Shown one piece after another: positions 45,298 to 57,164 of a stretch of 64,000 nt of DNA. How positions within the stretch are numbered: position 1 is the stretch's first letter; every line of letters starts with the position of its first letter. Position numbers and translations under genes: made by a program. The notes under the pieces were generated by a model that made no database searches, was not told the DNA's origin, and saw only the letters and a program-made list of their open reading frames with translations. This stretch comes from Notospermus geniculatus (taxonomy: Eukaryota > Nemertea > Pilidiophora > Heteronemertea > Lineidae), in the NCBI GenBank assembly GCA_002633025.1, contig NMRB01000202.1:38546-102545 (forward strand), given 5' to 3'.

Positions 45298-45590
45298 GGA
45301 GCCTTGAAAGCCTAGTGGTTCATGTCCACTTAGCAAGTGGCAAGTCCAGGGTTCGAATCCAGCACGGACATATGGGAATAATCATCCCTGACTCTTAACG
45401 TCGATCGCATGGGACAGTAGGCCATGGTGCTTTGTACCTTGTGCCTTTGCAAGGGCAAGTAAAAGACACTATCCAAGTGAGGAACATGAGTAGCTTGAGG
45501 TGGCCTCTTCTGTACTCACCAGGGCCAATAATGCTTTGGTTTCAGCCCTGATGGAAAAATCAAATACAATGCAAAACCAGCCAGTTTCTC
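45298..45590 (+). repeat. tRNA-derived SINE
   Basis: A B box GGTTCGAATCC is at 45350-45360 and an A-box-like TAGTGGTTCATGTCC about 37 bp before it, as in tRNA genes. A 230-bp tail follows (CCTTGTGCCTTTGCAAGGGC ... CAGCCCTGATGG). The cloverleaf is imperfect, so this is a SINE rather than a functional tRNA gene. Family not identified. Confidence 0.68.
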
Positions 45591-45709
45591 AAATCTAAGA
45601 GGGAACAAGAGCTAGGCCAACATCAACATTACTCGACCACTTGTAGAAGCTTTTGTGAAAGACAACTGTCAACTTTTTACAAAACCTGTACCAATGCCAT
45701 AAGCTGTGA

Positions 45710-46146
45710 AGCCTAGCGGACATCACACTTGCGACTGGAGACAACTAGTCGCCACTGAGCTACTGGCGACTGGGAGGATCTAGCCGGAACTGGAGGCGAC
45801 TATCAGTCGCCAGGAACGGTCGATGTACGCACCCTTGCGACTCGCTGGAACTGAGATTTTGCCAGTCGAGTTGCACATGTTCAACTTTCTAGCGACTAGT
45901 TGTACCCAGTTTCGTTCAGTCGCTGCGATGTACGCGGGCTTGCGTGTGATCAGTGCCAGTTTTCTAAACAAAACCTAGTCTCGTTGAGTCTCAATTCCCC
46001 AGATGTTACCTGAGTTGCTGCACGCGGTCGGGACATGACGGCTGATTGGATCCTCCTAGTTTTACTGAGTTGCTGAATTTGCAATGTGCGCACAGTGTGT
46101 ACATCACCAGCGACTGATCAGATCAGTTACTTCCAGTCGCACGTAA
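45710..46146. mobile_element. MITE family 4, copy c
   Basis: AGCCTAGCGGACATCACACT starts the copy, and it ends near TTCCAGTCGCACGTAA with the outermost right terminus lost. It aligns along most of its length with 4830-5263. Confidence 0.82.
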
Positions 46147-47030
46147 CTCCATGATGCAAGAGTTAACCATGTACAATGAAAGGAACTGGAATGTCAAGCA
46201 ATTTGACTTTAATAACCTCCGACACAAGATCATTTCTACAATATCATAATGAAACTTCCTGGGAATGCAATACACTTAATTCAATCTGAAATGTCCGATA
46301 CAACTCGGTTGGCTAGGGTTGAGGTCATGTGATTCGGGTAGACAATGTCGCGGCGAATTATCTGACGTTAATTGACGTGTTTGCTCAGGATGATATTTTG
46401 TGAATCAATCAAATCTGGAGGGTGGGCAATGACGAGGCAGATAATGTAGTTAAGATGATGGAGCATGAAGGATGCTGTCAGGGATGCGGTGCCAGTTACA
46501 ATGAATGCTGCAGCAGCAAGGAAGAGAATATTCGAAGATTCTCAAAAATGTTGCTGTCGTGGCTGTACACTCGGCCCCAGTGTGTATCCGACGTCCCAGT
46601 CTTCTACACACTGGCACTTTTGGGCCTCAAAAGCCGTGAACACCACTAGATGGCACTCCACTGGGCTCCAGCCAATCACCACGCTTTCTCACTCATAATT
46701 CCCGCGGAAATTCCACGAAACTAAAGCGAAATGAGAAGTGCCTGTGCCCGTGCTGCCACCATGCGGTCTTCACGACTGTTAATCTCTAAAAGAGCCAGAC
46801 GTGTGGAGTGTGACTTACCGAAGGGGAGCCCGTAGCGTCTGGCCAAGGGAGACTATCGTGGCTGTGGAAGGCTGAAATGGCGGCAAACCTGTGGAGTGAC
46901 ATGGACTCCAAAGGATGAAAGAGGAGACTAGGTGTCCAAGCCACAGCCAACTGTAAATGTGGCAGTGGCGAGCAAACATCTGGATATCCTACAGATCTGT
47001 CCCCTGTTGACCTGTTGGCAGGAATTCTGA
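46147..47030. other. Intron sequence with a Cys-rich short frame
   Basis: A 75-codon + frame (46422-46649) has C-C-Q-G-C-G and E-C-C-S-S clusters but no splice sites around it. It is left uncalled. Confidence 0.3.
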
Positions 47031-47444
47031 ACCAACCATCCTGAAGACAAATTTGTGGGAAACCAACCATCCTGAAGACAAAGTTGTGCGAAACCAACCA
47101 TCCTGAAGACAAATTTGTGGGAAACCAACCATCCTGAAGACAAAGTTGTGGGAAACCAACCATCCTGAAGACAAAGTTGTGGGAAACCAACCATCCTGAA
47201 GACAAAGTTGTGGGAAACCAACCATCCTGAAGACAAAGTTGTGGGAAACCAACCATCCTGAAGACAAAGTTGTGGGAAACCAACCATCCTGAAGACAAAG
47301 TTGTGGGAAACCAACCATCCTGAAGACAAAGTTGTGGGAAACCAACCATCCTGAAGACAAAGTTGTGGGAAACCAACCATCCTGAAGACAAAGTTGTGGG
47401 AAACCAACCATCCTGAAGACAAAGTTGTGGGAAACCAACCATCC
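47031..47444. repeat. 31-bp minisatellite, 13 units plus part
   Basis: The unit is ACCAACCATCCTGAAGACAA followed by AGTTGTGGGAA. Units after the third are almost identical. Because 31 is not a multiple of three and no unit has a stop on the - strand, all three - frames remain open across the array with a 31-residue period. The array stops at an N (47445) and a poly-C run, so its true length is uncertain. Confidence 0.95.
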
Positions 47445-48534
47445 NCCCCCCCCCCCCCCCACGCCGCCCTGCCTTAGGCCTGGATCCATCCATCGTTAGA
47501 TGAAGCAAGTGACTTTCTGATGGCAGGTCCCTGGCCTGCTAAATGTGACTGAAAGTAGGTGTTAGAAGGATTGATGGGCCAATGAAAAGTACCGAAGTTT
47601 ATATTGCAGTTGGATTCAGGATGAATCACCGGCCCCAACATCTGAAAGCGACGGTCTACGTTGATGATAAGAAACCTGAATCTTTAGTCTTTTGTCTGGG
47701 TTAGCTCCAGCCAGTGTTAGGTAACCATGAATCCTACATCGAGTATCAATGTCTGATCAATTTGTGACAGGATAGCGCCAACACCAGATAACACAAAACA
47801 AGTGTTTGGACTGCATTGTGCTTTTAATCTCCCCTACGCCAATACCCACAAGACACTGGCAATCAACCAACGAAAGTCGACATCAATTCCGGCCGCGGGC
47901 GCGCTATCCGATATCTTGACGGCGAGACGTCAAATAAAATCTCTACAAATAAGACAGGAGAAAATCGCTAGCACAATCAATTGATATGAATTAGACTTGG
48001 TATCAGATGCAGTGTCCCGCGGGACGGCCATGTTTCATAGAACTCCCGGCACAGAGCTAGGAAGTTTTGCAAACAAGTTCTGCCGTTTCGGTGATGGACG
48101 AGTTGTAAAGAAAATTCTGCCTTGGCGTGAACATGAAATTCTACACATTCGATTCTTCGTACTTTGTGGTGTCGCCCCCTTTTGGCTCCAGATAGATTAC
48201 ATCATTTCGGAGACATTCTACAAGGCAGAATGTCCACAGGACAAGAGAATAACGATAAGACGAGGGTAGACATGAAATGGCCACGGAGTGACTTTATTGC
48301 GATTTGACTTATGAGTATATGAAAATTATGCAAAATATGCCCCCAGGAAAAACTGCTGGGAACAGCAGCGAATGCAGCGCGTACAAATTACAAATTGTTT
48401 GAGTATTTACATAAATTAGATGTGCTGCTGCATCCCAGGGGGCAAGAAAAGGCCAAGGAGTGGGGCAAACCACCACCACCTTAAGCAAGACCCGAATAAG
48501 GGGAGCTGACAGGAACCGGATGTTAGGGAAGTGG
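47445..48534. other. Intron sequence after the minisatellite
   Basis: A poly-C tract with one N at 47445-47460, then unassigned sequence. A 90-codon + frame (47997-48269) is not recognised. Confidence 0.35.
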
Positions 48535-49137
48535 AGGGTGGGTAAAAATCTCCCTCAAGGTGTCGCTGCTCTAGGAAAATTCTCTGCGATGTGTAAGAAA
48601 GTAGGTGTTCCTCTGGTGGAGGAGAAGACTGTTGGTCCGTTGACAGCCCTCGACTTCGTAGGCATTGAGCTCGATACCGTTCTCTTTGAAGCCCGGCTCC
48701 CTCCTGACAAGATTGTGAAGTGTCGTGATCTCCTCAGCTCATTCCTAGGGCGGGAGAAGGTCACTCTACGTGAACTTCAGTCGGTTATAGGCTTATTGAA
48801 CTTTGCTTGTTGTGTGGTTCCTCCCGGTCGCCCATTCCTGAGACGTCTCATTAATCTAACGATCGGGTTAAAGCACTGGTCACATCGCCGTCGGCTCACC
48901 AAGGAGGTAAAGCAGGATTTGCAGATGTGGTTGGATTTCTTGTCCAATTTTAATGGCAAAGCCTTTTTCATCCATGACATGTTTTATTCCTCAGCTACGT
49001 TACATTTGTATACTGACAGTTCTACCTCGGTTGGTTTTGGTCTCGTTTTCGGGAAACATTGGGCCTATGGCGTTTGGGAGACCCGTTTTCACTCGCTTAA
49101 CATTGCAATCGTACTTTTTGACTTTGCAATCTTTTGA
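48535..49137 (+). pseudogene. DIRS-type retrotransposon RT/RNase H fragment
   Basis: The open frame (start by position at 48460) gains clear reverse-transcriptase character from about 48565. It contains G-V-P-L-V-E-E-K-T-V-G-P, then F-V-G-I-E-L-D-T, R-E-L-Q-S-V-I-G-L-L-N-F-A-C and P-P-G-R-P-F-L-R-R-L. This is the region after the catalytic YxDD box. It is followed by L-Y-T-D-S-S, which matches the first catalytic Asp of RNase H. This order is known from DIRS-like elements. The palm with YxDD, the rest of RNase H, the tyrosine recombinase and the terminal repeats are missing, and the frame ends at TGA 49135-49137. It is a dead fragment in the EGF-gene intron. The family call is from remembered motifs, so a related RT class remains possible. 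Confidence 0.78.
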
Positions 49138-49206
49138 CTCGTTGTGCTCTAATCAGTTGGAACCATTTGAAGCGTTCTTTACGTTCTTTCGAACAAGGAA
49201 AAGAAA

Positions 49207-49325
49207 GGGTCGTATTTTAGAACGTTCCTTAACGTTAAGGTCGACCATAAGTCTATTGTAAAACCATCGAGAACAATCGATTTAAGGTGGACCTTAATGT
49301 TAAGGAACGTTCCAAAATACGGCCC
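49207..49325. mobile_element. GTATTTTAGAACGTTCC palindrome, intact copy
   Basis: The 119-bp element is a near-complete hairpin (GTATTTTAGAACGTTCC against GGAACGTTCCAAAATAC, with TTAACGTTAAGG against CCTTAATGTTAAGG). It is the uninterrupted counterpart of 33718-34111 and lies just after the RT relic. Confidence 0.9.
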
Positions 49326-50197
49326 AAAGAGTCCTACCAATTTTTTTTTTCATCTCGGGACTATATCCAATATGGCTGCCATGGGAGCCATCTTTAAGTT
49401 TGATTTCTGTGCTCAACATGTTGATAATGCCCCAATCACACTGAGCTAGTTCTCAGTACATTCTTGAAAATTTTGCCAAACGGGCTCAAATTGTGTGCGA
49501 ACGGAGTGGACATAGTGGCAACTTTTTACAGTCTTTTTACGAACATCATGGACGGGAACATCATGCTCCAGAACATTGAGGCATTATTTGGCCAAGGGTT
49601 ACACATTCTAGCCGTTTTACAATTTTTTAGGATGGGCAGGACGTTTTGAGAACTACTTCAGTGTGACATGCCCTAAAGTATAGCTCGTCTCCGTCAATCA
49701 GAGTTTTGGGATAAAAGACATCACTCTTCTACAACATACTAGCCTAGCACCCCCTGGCCCACCCGAAGTGTGTGCTTTCTCATTTTCAATCCGGGCCGAT
49801 CCCATCGAACCCTAGCCTTACAATCAGCCAGCGACTAGGGACAATTTGTGTCTATGTGCCCACTACATCATCTGAGAATTGACATCTTTATTAGATAGGA
49901 AATTGATTAGCAATCTACAGTTGGCTGCTCTGGGGCGACATTTGTTTCTCTATGATCTTAGAATTTATTTCGGTTGCATCTTTTGGATAAATCTTTCTTT
50001 CGTCTTCTTTTCTGAGTGTCGTCTGGTTCATGAGGCATCGGGCCGTTTCATTTCTTGTGTTTGATTTTCTTGGAATGGTGACAGCCCAAATCGGCGGCAT
50101 TAATTCTAGTCTTGAGCAACTGGACGCCTCAAGTCCGGCCAGGGAATGCAAGGCTGTGATTGGTGTGGACAATGGATGCTACATATCGACGATTCTT
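49326..50197. other. Intron sequence
   Basis: GGCTGCCATGGGAGCCATCTT at 49374 is a short palindrome-like word. No gene is visible. Confidence 0.3.
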
Positions 50198-50432
50198 GAA
50201 TTCGCAGAAATGCGCACTTCCGCCGAAATCGCAAACACAACCTCGGTCTGAAACTGAATGACGTGACGCAGAGAACCCCACGACAGCGACTTCGGCGATG
50301 TTGCGTCAGAGTCGACCATTGCTGAATCATGGATTGCGTCACGTCAGCTGGTTTCAGACCGAGGTTGTGTTTGCGATTTCGGCGGAAGTGCGCAGATCTT
50401 TCTCATTTACGTCAATTTGGGATTTGTCTATT
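50198..50432. mobile_element. MITE family 7, copy c
   Basis: GCGCACTTCCGCCGAAATCG and the inverted CGATTTCGGCGGAAGTGCGC bound a core matching copies a and b. The right terminus AATTTGGGATTTGTCTATT is intact and the left outer end is replaced. Confidence 0.85.
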
Positions 50433-50954
50433 GCCTCAAATTATGAAGTATTTCTTTACCTAGGCCTACAGTACAGAAACCAAAACCAAGATGGCACCCA
50501 TGGCAGCCATCTTGGATTACACCCCATTTCTCATTCCATGTCAATTTATTGAACCCACCTTTNCGCGAAACGCTCCCTCATTTTTTTAAAAACTTCTTTT
50601 CTCTATCAGTCAGCAATTCTGAGTTTAAATTTGACTTTACGCTTACCGCAAAAACGAGGCGACAGTGGGCGATTTTTATCGCCTGACCACGATTATCGCG
50701 ACTGGTGACCTCGTCCGCAGTGATCGCAAACAACTGAAAACTGTAGTTTATCAACGTTTTGATTTTTGTCTAAGTGGTTGCCGTTCGTGCCTTGTGTGCG
50801 GGACCTGGCGATGGAAACCGACAAAGCTTTTCATCATTGACCAATCAGCAGCACAGACTCTCAAATCACATGAGTCACATGACAATCAAAGTTAAGTCGG
50901 TGATAGCTGGCGACCCGCCGCCAGGCGATAAAAGTATTCTCGTTCGTGTGAGGT
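50433..50954. other. Intron sequence
   Basis: One N at 50563. No gene or repeat ends are seen. Confidence 0.3.
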
Positions 50955-51109
50955 AAGCCAGGCGCACATTGACGGTAAATCTCAATGTGGCAGGGGTGTT
51001 TTTAAAGTCGACTGACCCAACGCTGCTGGACTCGTCGTTCAGCCGGGTCAGTCGACTTTAAAAATACCCCTGCCGCATTGAGATTTGCCGTCAGTTTGCG
51101 CCTAGCCTT
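50955..51109. mobile_element. Foldback MITE with GACTTTAAAAA arms
   Basis: AGCCAGGCGCACATTGACGG pairs with CCGTCAGTTTGCGCCTAGCC, and GGGTGTTTTTAAAGTCGACT with AGTCGACTTTAAAAATACCC. The 155-bp unit is almost wholly arm, with a small loop. The next element abuts it. Confidence 0.88.
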
Positions 51110-51110
51110 A

Positions 51111-51360
51111 AGGCTGATTCATACTCCGTCCGGATTTTGCGCCGACTATGATCAATTTCACTGCGTGTGCACATTCACGTCGTGGAAACCTGCGATCAGT
51201 TTCATGCGCTTGACGGTCCGCAAGCGAGTATGAATTCATACTCCGTCCGGATTTTGCGCCGACTATGATCAATTTCACTGCGTGTGCACATTCACGTCGT
51301 GGAAACCTGCGATCAGTTTCATGCGCTTGACGGTCCGCAAGCGAGTATGAATCAGCCCTT
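51111..51360. mobile_element. Dimeric MITE: two 117-bp units in tandem
   Basis: AGGCTGATTCATACTCCG and CGAGTATGAATCAGCCCT are the outer inverted ends. The core 51117-51233 is repeated, essentially without change, at 51234-51350, joined through TATGAATTCATA. This looks like a head-to-tail dimer sharing one internal end. Confidence 0.88.
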
Positions 51361-51387
51361 ACGCTCAAAGCTGCAGCTTTGAGCGTA
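51360..51387. repeat. 28-bp perfect palindrome
   Basis: TACGCTCAAAGCTG is followed by its exact reverse complement, directly at the end of the dimeric MITE. Confidence 0.9.
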
Positions 51388-54300
51388 CGGCCCATGGGCA
51401 CAGCGCTACTTGGGTCGTTGACTCAGACCGTTGCTGCGCCGTTGTGCGGGTTATCTCACAGCCGTTTTCGGAACCCTCACGTGGAATGGCTTCCGCTGCG
51501 CCAAATACCAAACCGATTGGATATGAGGAGCATCACACACAAAAAAGACACAGTCATTAATATGGCTGTGTCATCAGGCACACACTGCGTATATTGTGGT
51601 TGTCCCATTACAAATAGGCTAACGCTGTGCTAAATACTGCCGAGCGTTGTTCGTCTATGCGCCTAGCTTAGGGGCGATGGAGTGACTTGGAATTCGTTTA
51701 AGATATACATGTACTACATGTACACTAAAATGGAGCGCCACAATCATGAAACGCCACATTTAAAACCCCTGCACTAAGAGCTTCCAACTTGTTGACGGCA
51801 AAACTCGTGCAAATGAAGTGTTATCAAAGAATCTTGACCAGAATGTAACACCTTTGGATAAATCCAGGCTCCGAGCATTTCTGCTTCTGTAAGCCAGACA
51901 CCAGGGGGGACGTAACGTGCAAGGCAGTTGCATACAGCAGTCCGACAACCATAACCCAAGCCACTTGGTGTCAATAATGGCCCATCAGGGGCTCAAAATG
52001 TTACAGAAGTAAGAAATTCCGTCAAATGTCCATAAGGGTTACCTTTAAATACATGCATCTCACGTACTTCTTCAGCGAATCAAATCCCCTGCACGTCTTC
52101 TCTATAGCTCTCAAGTCTCCTAAACTACAATTGGCTATTCTTTTCAATCAAGCCTTGAGGTCTTTGCGTCCTGAGGCCAAGATTAAGATTGCAAATCACG
52201 TTTGGATTTTTTTTATATTGAATTTTGCTCTGAGCACACGTTTGATAAAATATGTACATGGATGTATAGCCTACTTTCAAACCATGTTCTCTGAGGCGAG
52301 CGCGCTTTATCATATATACATGTATTTGCAAAACGGTTTGAGAAATATAACGAACTACTTTTCAACAGGAAATCACGTAAAACCCGTGAATAGGATATGA
52401 ATTAGTGGCAAGTGGATAAAAGGTTTGATGAGAACAACCGGTCCCAGGAAAAGGATGCGGGGAAGGGAAGACCTACTAAAAATGTTTAACCTCTCGCCAT
52501 TGCAAATTGGCTTCTAAAGTTTTCATTAAAATTGGGAAAGGACAATCATCCACTTTTCCAGTGGAACATTCTACAGTGTCCCTTAACATCTGGCTCACGG
52601 CTTGAAAGCCGGCAATAGATTATGGGCATGCGAGTGGCTGAACTCTCACCGCAGTTTCCGACCGCTCGCCGTATGGCCCGCGCTCCGAAATTGCTTCGGT
52701 TCACGCGATTTTCAAAAGATGACCAATAGGGGTCACTAGTGCTTGTTAGAATTGGCGCCAAACTAGCCAGCCAATCAGCGATCAGCTTTCAGGACTACTT
52801 TGCGAGCATAGCGACGGCGATCCTACCAGCCACAGTTTCGGCCAATGCATCTCGACATGCTCGACGAGATTCAACCAATCAACACGTATTTTTCGGCTCA
52901 CTTGTCTCTTGGCTGCTCAGGCGTCATCAGTCAGCGCCATCTTTTGGTGACACTTCAGTTCTTCCGCCGACAGTGCCAGCGTTTAGTGACACGAATTAAA
53001 GGCTGGGCAGAGCGTACCAACGGCCAGCGAATAAAATCATTTTTCTAGGTACCTCTCACTCTAAGCAACAAAATCGTCGGCTATTCCAAATACTTGCAAG
53101 CCTGACACGGAAGTCGCAAGTAAAAAAATATGGAGGAAAAATACCTCTTTCTTTATGTTATCCGATCCCACTTTTTAAAGATTTTCAGTCATTGATTTTT
53201 TACATGAGGATATAAGGCCATTATCCAGTACGGGCGATAACAAGTGAATACTTCCGTCGCCCGATGGTCCTTGCATTAATCTGCACAGATTGCGCAAGAC
53301 TTCTTCCGGTAGAAAATGGCCGAGATGTCAACTGATCGATTCGCTGCCCCCTAAATAAACCCATGAACATCGGCATTGCATTAGGTGCAGATGCAGATAT
53401 ATGCAAATCGAGTTTCACAGGCGATCAACTTGGTTATCTCATGAACAAGGAGAGCCACCAACGAAATTGTTTTCGCAGAAAATACGTGGAAATTGTACCA
53501 TTATCGGTAAAATATGCCCCGAATCCTTGATTGGCGATGCTTGAATAAATCCACTAGTGAAGGCTAGAGACCCGCAACTTGGTATGAAAAGTGCCTTCGG
53601 TGAACACTTGTGTAAAAAAATTAGCCAGCTCCGTAAGCAAAGCGGCGACTCCTCACGACGAGGAGTTATATACGGTACGCCGCATCTTGAAGAGGCGGCG
53701 TAAGAGTTAACATTTCCGCGGCGATGTGGGGAAAGTGGTGCTGTCCTCNGTGGAGATATCGGCTGAAAACCTCGCGCCAATCGGATGCGGAATGAAGAGT
53801 TAGACAACATTTGAGGCTCAGAAATGTAGGAGGAAACCTTCATATACAGCAGCCATTTTCTCCAGGTGTATACATTTCGAGGCATCTCTGACTATCTGTT
53901 GTTGGAAAAATCGGAAGAAATCTGTCCACCATCTTTGGTACACCCTGTGTGATTTCGTAGTTAGAAATTTTCACTTCATGCTGCATGGATCTCATAAAGA
54001 TTATTATACCCCAAAGTTTACAGTTCCACGCTGAGTAGAGCCAGCAACGGTGTACATTTCTTGCAAAAAATAGTCTGTTGTTTGAGCAATTAATACACTT
54101 TTGCTTTGATTATGGTGTCTTGGCATTCAAAAATGATGTCTATGAGCCTAGCGGAGGTTTGTGTCAACTTCGAACCCTTGTTGACAGAACCTCAAATGGC
54201 CTTCGTCATTGTAGAGTCAATCAAGGTACAAGAAGGTTACACTTGAAGGGACACTTGAAAAGGGGTGCAAGGATTGAATATGATGGGGCTTCTCAAAGTC

Positions 54301-54906
54301 AAGGGGTCGAGTTGAAAATCTCAAGAGCAATGGCAGGTAAAGAGGTTATAACATGCTATGTGATCTCCAGAAGAGGGAATACTTTCATTTGGAAAGTAGT
54401 TAATACATGTATCTAGAGAAAAATTGTGTGAATGTTGATGTAGAACATTTTTGATATGCCAAGACACAGCCATAGGATCCCAAGGACAGAGCAGCCAGTT
54501 TTGATCAAACTCTGAGACATAAATCATATTAAAATGTACTTTGTAAAACAGTGATTACATCTTTGTTTTTGGACACGTGTTGCATTTGAAGTCAGCATTC
54601 TTGAAGAATTGTTGTACATTTTAGTTGATTGTTCCAGTGGAATTTGCTATGAACATGTAAGCTTATTTGAATTCATGAGAGATGGTGCCAAAAAGGTATT
54701 TTGATGAATTGGCTTAATTTGGATGAATTGTTTCGTACAGATTTCCTGAGATTTGGATGAATTGTTTCATACAGATTTCTTGAGATTTTCATGAGATCAC
54801 CCAGATAGAGGAAGGGTTTCGTGACCTACCCTACGATTGATGTTCTTCAAGAATGCAGATATCTCAGGTTGGGGGTATAATAAGTTGAAATCATGGCAAT
54901 ACACTG
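51388..54906. other. 3.5 kb of intron with only minor features
   Basis: At 53752-53799 a single terminus (AACCTCGCGCCAATCGGATG) resembles the right end of the element 63124-63546. ACACCCTGTGT at 53940 resembles a solo mariner end. A 36-bp segment (GATTTGGATGAATTGTTTC) is duplicated at 54715-54790. Open frames, the longest being 148 codons on the - strand (53885-53439) and 112 on + (54078-54416), have no recognisable domain. One N at 53750. Confidence 0.4.
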
Positions 54907-55055
54907 AGGCCCATATGCACCAAACGAAGATTATCTTGAACTCAGGTTGAGCCACAACTTTTCAATTGTTCAGGTTTGCCAGGGCATGATATGAAAATGG
55001 AAAAGTTGTGGCTCAACCTGAGTTCAAGATAATCTTCATTGGTGTATATGGTCCT
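54907..55055. mobile_element. Foldback MITE, arms with TTGAGCCACAACTTTTC
   Basis: AGGCCCATATGCACCAAACG mirrors the right end GGTGTATATGGTCCT, and GATTATCTTGAACTCAGGTT mirrors AACCTGAGTTCAAGATAATC exactly. Only about 35 bp form the loop. Confidence 0.88.
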
Positions 55056-55543
55056 GAAAGTTGCGACTGGTGGAAGTACTGGTAATCGTAGTGATGACCA
55101 AGAAGAAAAAGGGTCAAACTCATTGGACAGTTGTTTGTATTTTTCTCCTTGAAAGTCGAAGGAGATGGTTCGTGTTAACATTTCATGTAAATATAGGGGC
55201 GAAAAAGGGGTGAAGACAAGTATCATGTGTGTATTGGTATGATTTCTCTCATTCTGTGTATCAAAAATTTCCTTTTCAGCTGAAGAAGTAATGTTTGTGG
55301 CTTCAGTCAGATCAGCAGGATGGTTTGATGTGCAGTGAGAACTAGTCCTACTCTATTCATTCCCGAGCGTGTCCAGTCCAAGCAATCAAGCGTTCAGTGT
55401 TGCCAGAATAAGTCAGAATAACGGATAGGCCTAATGCATGTTGGCAGTGTCATTAGACAAACACCATCACCATCAGATGGGCCATAGTGTTCTGGGTTTC
55501 AGTTCGATTCCGTTGAAAGCCTCCTGCTTTGATCACCAAATCC
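55056..55543. other. Intron sequence
   Basis: No feature is visible. Confidence 0.3.
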
Positions 55544-55733
55544 CAGGGGCAGATCCACGGTTTCGGAAAACAGGGCCCCCTGTGCTAGAAACATTGAAAT
55601 CTGCGGTGAATTTCAATGATTTGCTCTAAATTGCAGAATTTCATGGTCAATTTTACAGATCTGTTGGCCGAAAGGGGCGCGCCGGGTGTGCCCCCCCCCC
55701 CCCCCNCCCCCCCCCCCCCCGGATCCGCGCCTG
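55544..55733. mobile_element. CAGGGGCGGATCC-family MITE, copy e, inverted (AATCC duplication)
   Basis: CAGGGGCAGATCCACGG and GGATCCGCGCCTG are the ends. AATCC flanks both (55539-55543, 55734-55738). A long C tract with one N (55706) precedes the right end, matching the G/C run found inside the left end of copies a and b, so this copy is in the opposite orientation. Confidence 0.9.
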
Positions 55734-56336
55734 AATCCTGCAGATCTGACTGATCATGTCATTATTCAGTGTTGTCTTGAAAAAACTCATCAGTTTTGTT
55801 GTTTGTGGTTTTGTCAAGTGCGGTAACGGTGTAAACATGGTGAACTCTGCGTCTATTGTAATTTTCACTATCAATGTGGAACTTTGCGTATCTGATCTAG
55901 TGGTAAGTAATGTATATGTATCCAGTTATATGTGTTTGGTACTAGTAATCACTGTTTTACTGCATTAAACGTCGTTTTGAAACTTTATAAATCCCATTCT
56001 GTTGTTTCTTGTTGTCTTGAAGATGAAAAAAACGTCAGATACATGTTTTATCAGCAAGAAAATTTTTGATAGTCAAATTGGATTCTTAATTTCCACATGA
56101 ATTTATAGACTTTGCTAAAAGTAACTTTCCCAACTATCATTTTCAAGACAAATTATTATATTTTTTGAATGTTTTTAATGATTTTTTCCTGTGGCATAAA
56201 GTTTGGTTTCAGAAAAGTGAATTTTAACAATGAATTCTAATGATATTATAACAATGGCATTCCTTATTGTGAGATTTTGTAATGCCCACTGCTTTCTTGA
56301 GGCCAACCTTTTTGCCCATCTTTTTTCCAGATCTTA
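55734..56336. other. AT-rich intron sequence
   Basis: No feature is visible. Confidence 0.3.
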
Positions 56337-57164
56337 AGCCGCCCATACACGGTGCAATATTATTGCACAATATGGGGCCCAAATGGGTGGTCGTGTGCTT
56401 CTAGCATGATAATTAGAAGAAAGATTGACAATAATATTTCCCATTGTGATCCTCATATTTAAGGAATTGATACCGAACTGGAGGTATTGGTCGTCTCACC
56501 AAACCCGCGAGGGTGGAGCTAAAATGCAGACCTAAACCCGAGGCGCTTCGCCGAGGGTTTAGGTCGGAATGACAGCTCCACCCGAGCGGGTTTGGTGAGA
56601 CGACCAATACCGACAGTGAGGTATCAATTTCTATTCTAAACCACCTTTCCATAAATCTCTCTGGCACTAAAACATTCATAGGCCTATTCAGTTCAGTGCG
56701 ATTTGATTGCAAATAGGCCTAAATAGGCCTATTTTGAGATGTTCAGAGTCAATCCGGCCCGGCATCCGGCTCACGGATGACGCTACGTCGATGACGCGAC
56801 GTCACTGTGTAACAACATGTACATCGTGCCTACATCGTGTACATCGGTGTGCAGCGCTAGGCCCAACAACTGCAGGAGCCGAAATGAGACAGCAGGGCAC
56901 TTTCTTCAACGGATTTTCCGCAGGATGTGTAGCTTATGATACAAAACATTCTTGGGATAGGTCAGTGAGTATGCATCTCGCCCATATTCTTTGCACTGCC
57001 TCTCTGAATGCTCGAAGCGAGAAACACAAATGGGCGGGTTTTGGTTGCGACACCAAAGCCCGGTGTGGTTAAAACGAGGCTAATGCATTATCCATTGAAA
57101 ACTAGGCTCACTGTGACCAAGGTGGTTTAGAATGTGCAATAATATTGATCGTGTATGGGCAGCT
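56337..57164. mobile_element. 828-bp Harbinger-like non-autonomous element (TTA duplication)
   Basis: The left end AGCCGCCCATACACGGTGCA with ATATTATTGCAC mirrors GTGCAATAATATTGATCGTG with TATGGGCAGCT at the right. TTA is on both sides (56334-56336, 57165-57167). A second inverted pair, CTAAACCACCTT at 56637 and AAGGTGGTTTAG at 57119, lies inside. A 121-codon frame (56707-57072) has no transposase motif. Confidence 0.88.
56466..56628. repeat. 163-bp hairpin inside the Harbinger-like element
   Basis: GGTATTGGTCGTCTCACCAA and TTGGTGAGACGACCAATACC are exact mirrors, with GGTGGAGCT and AGCTCCACC further in. ATTGATACC / GGTATCAAT mark the outer ends, so it may be a separate nested foldback element. 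Confidence 0.88.

Noticed and set aside
45298-45372. Functional tRNA gene
   Set aside because: A and B boxes are present but the acceptor and anticodon stems do not form properly and a long tail follows, so it is called a SINE.
46786-47508. 240-codon - strand open frame with a 31-residue repeat
   Set aside because: The periodic protein follows from a stop-free 31-bp minisatellite. The same peptide appears in all three frames.
54078-54416. 112-codon + strand frame
   Set aside because: Plausible composition but no recognisable motif, no acceptor or donor in suitable phase, and it lies within the EGF-gene intron.
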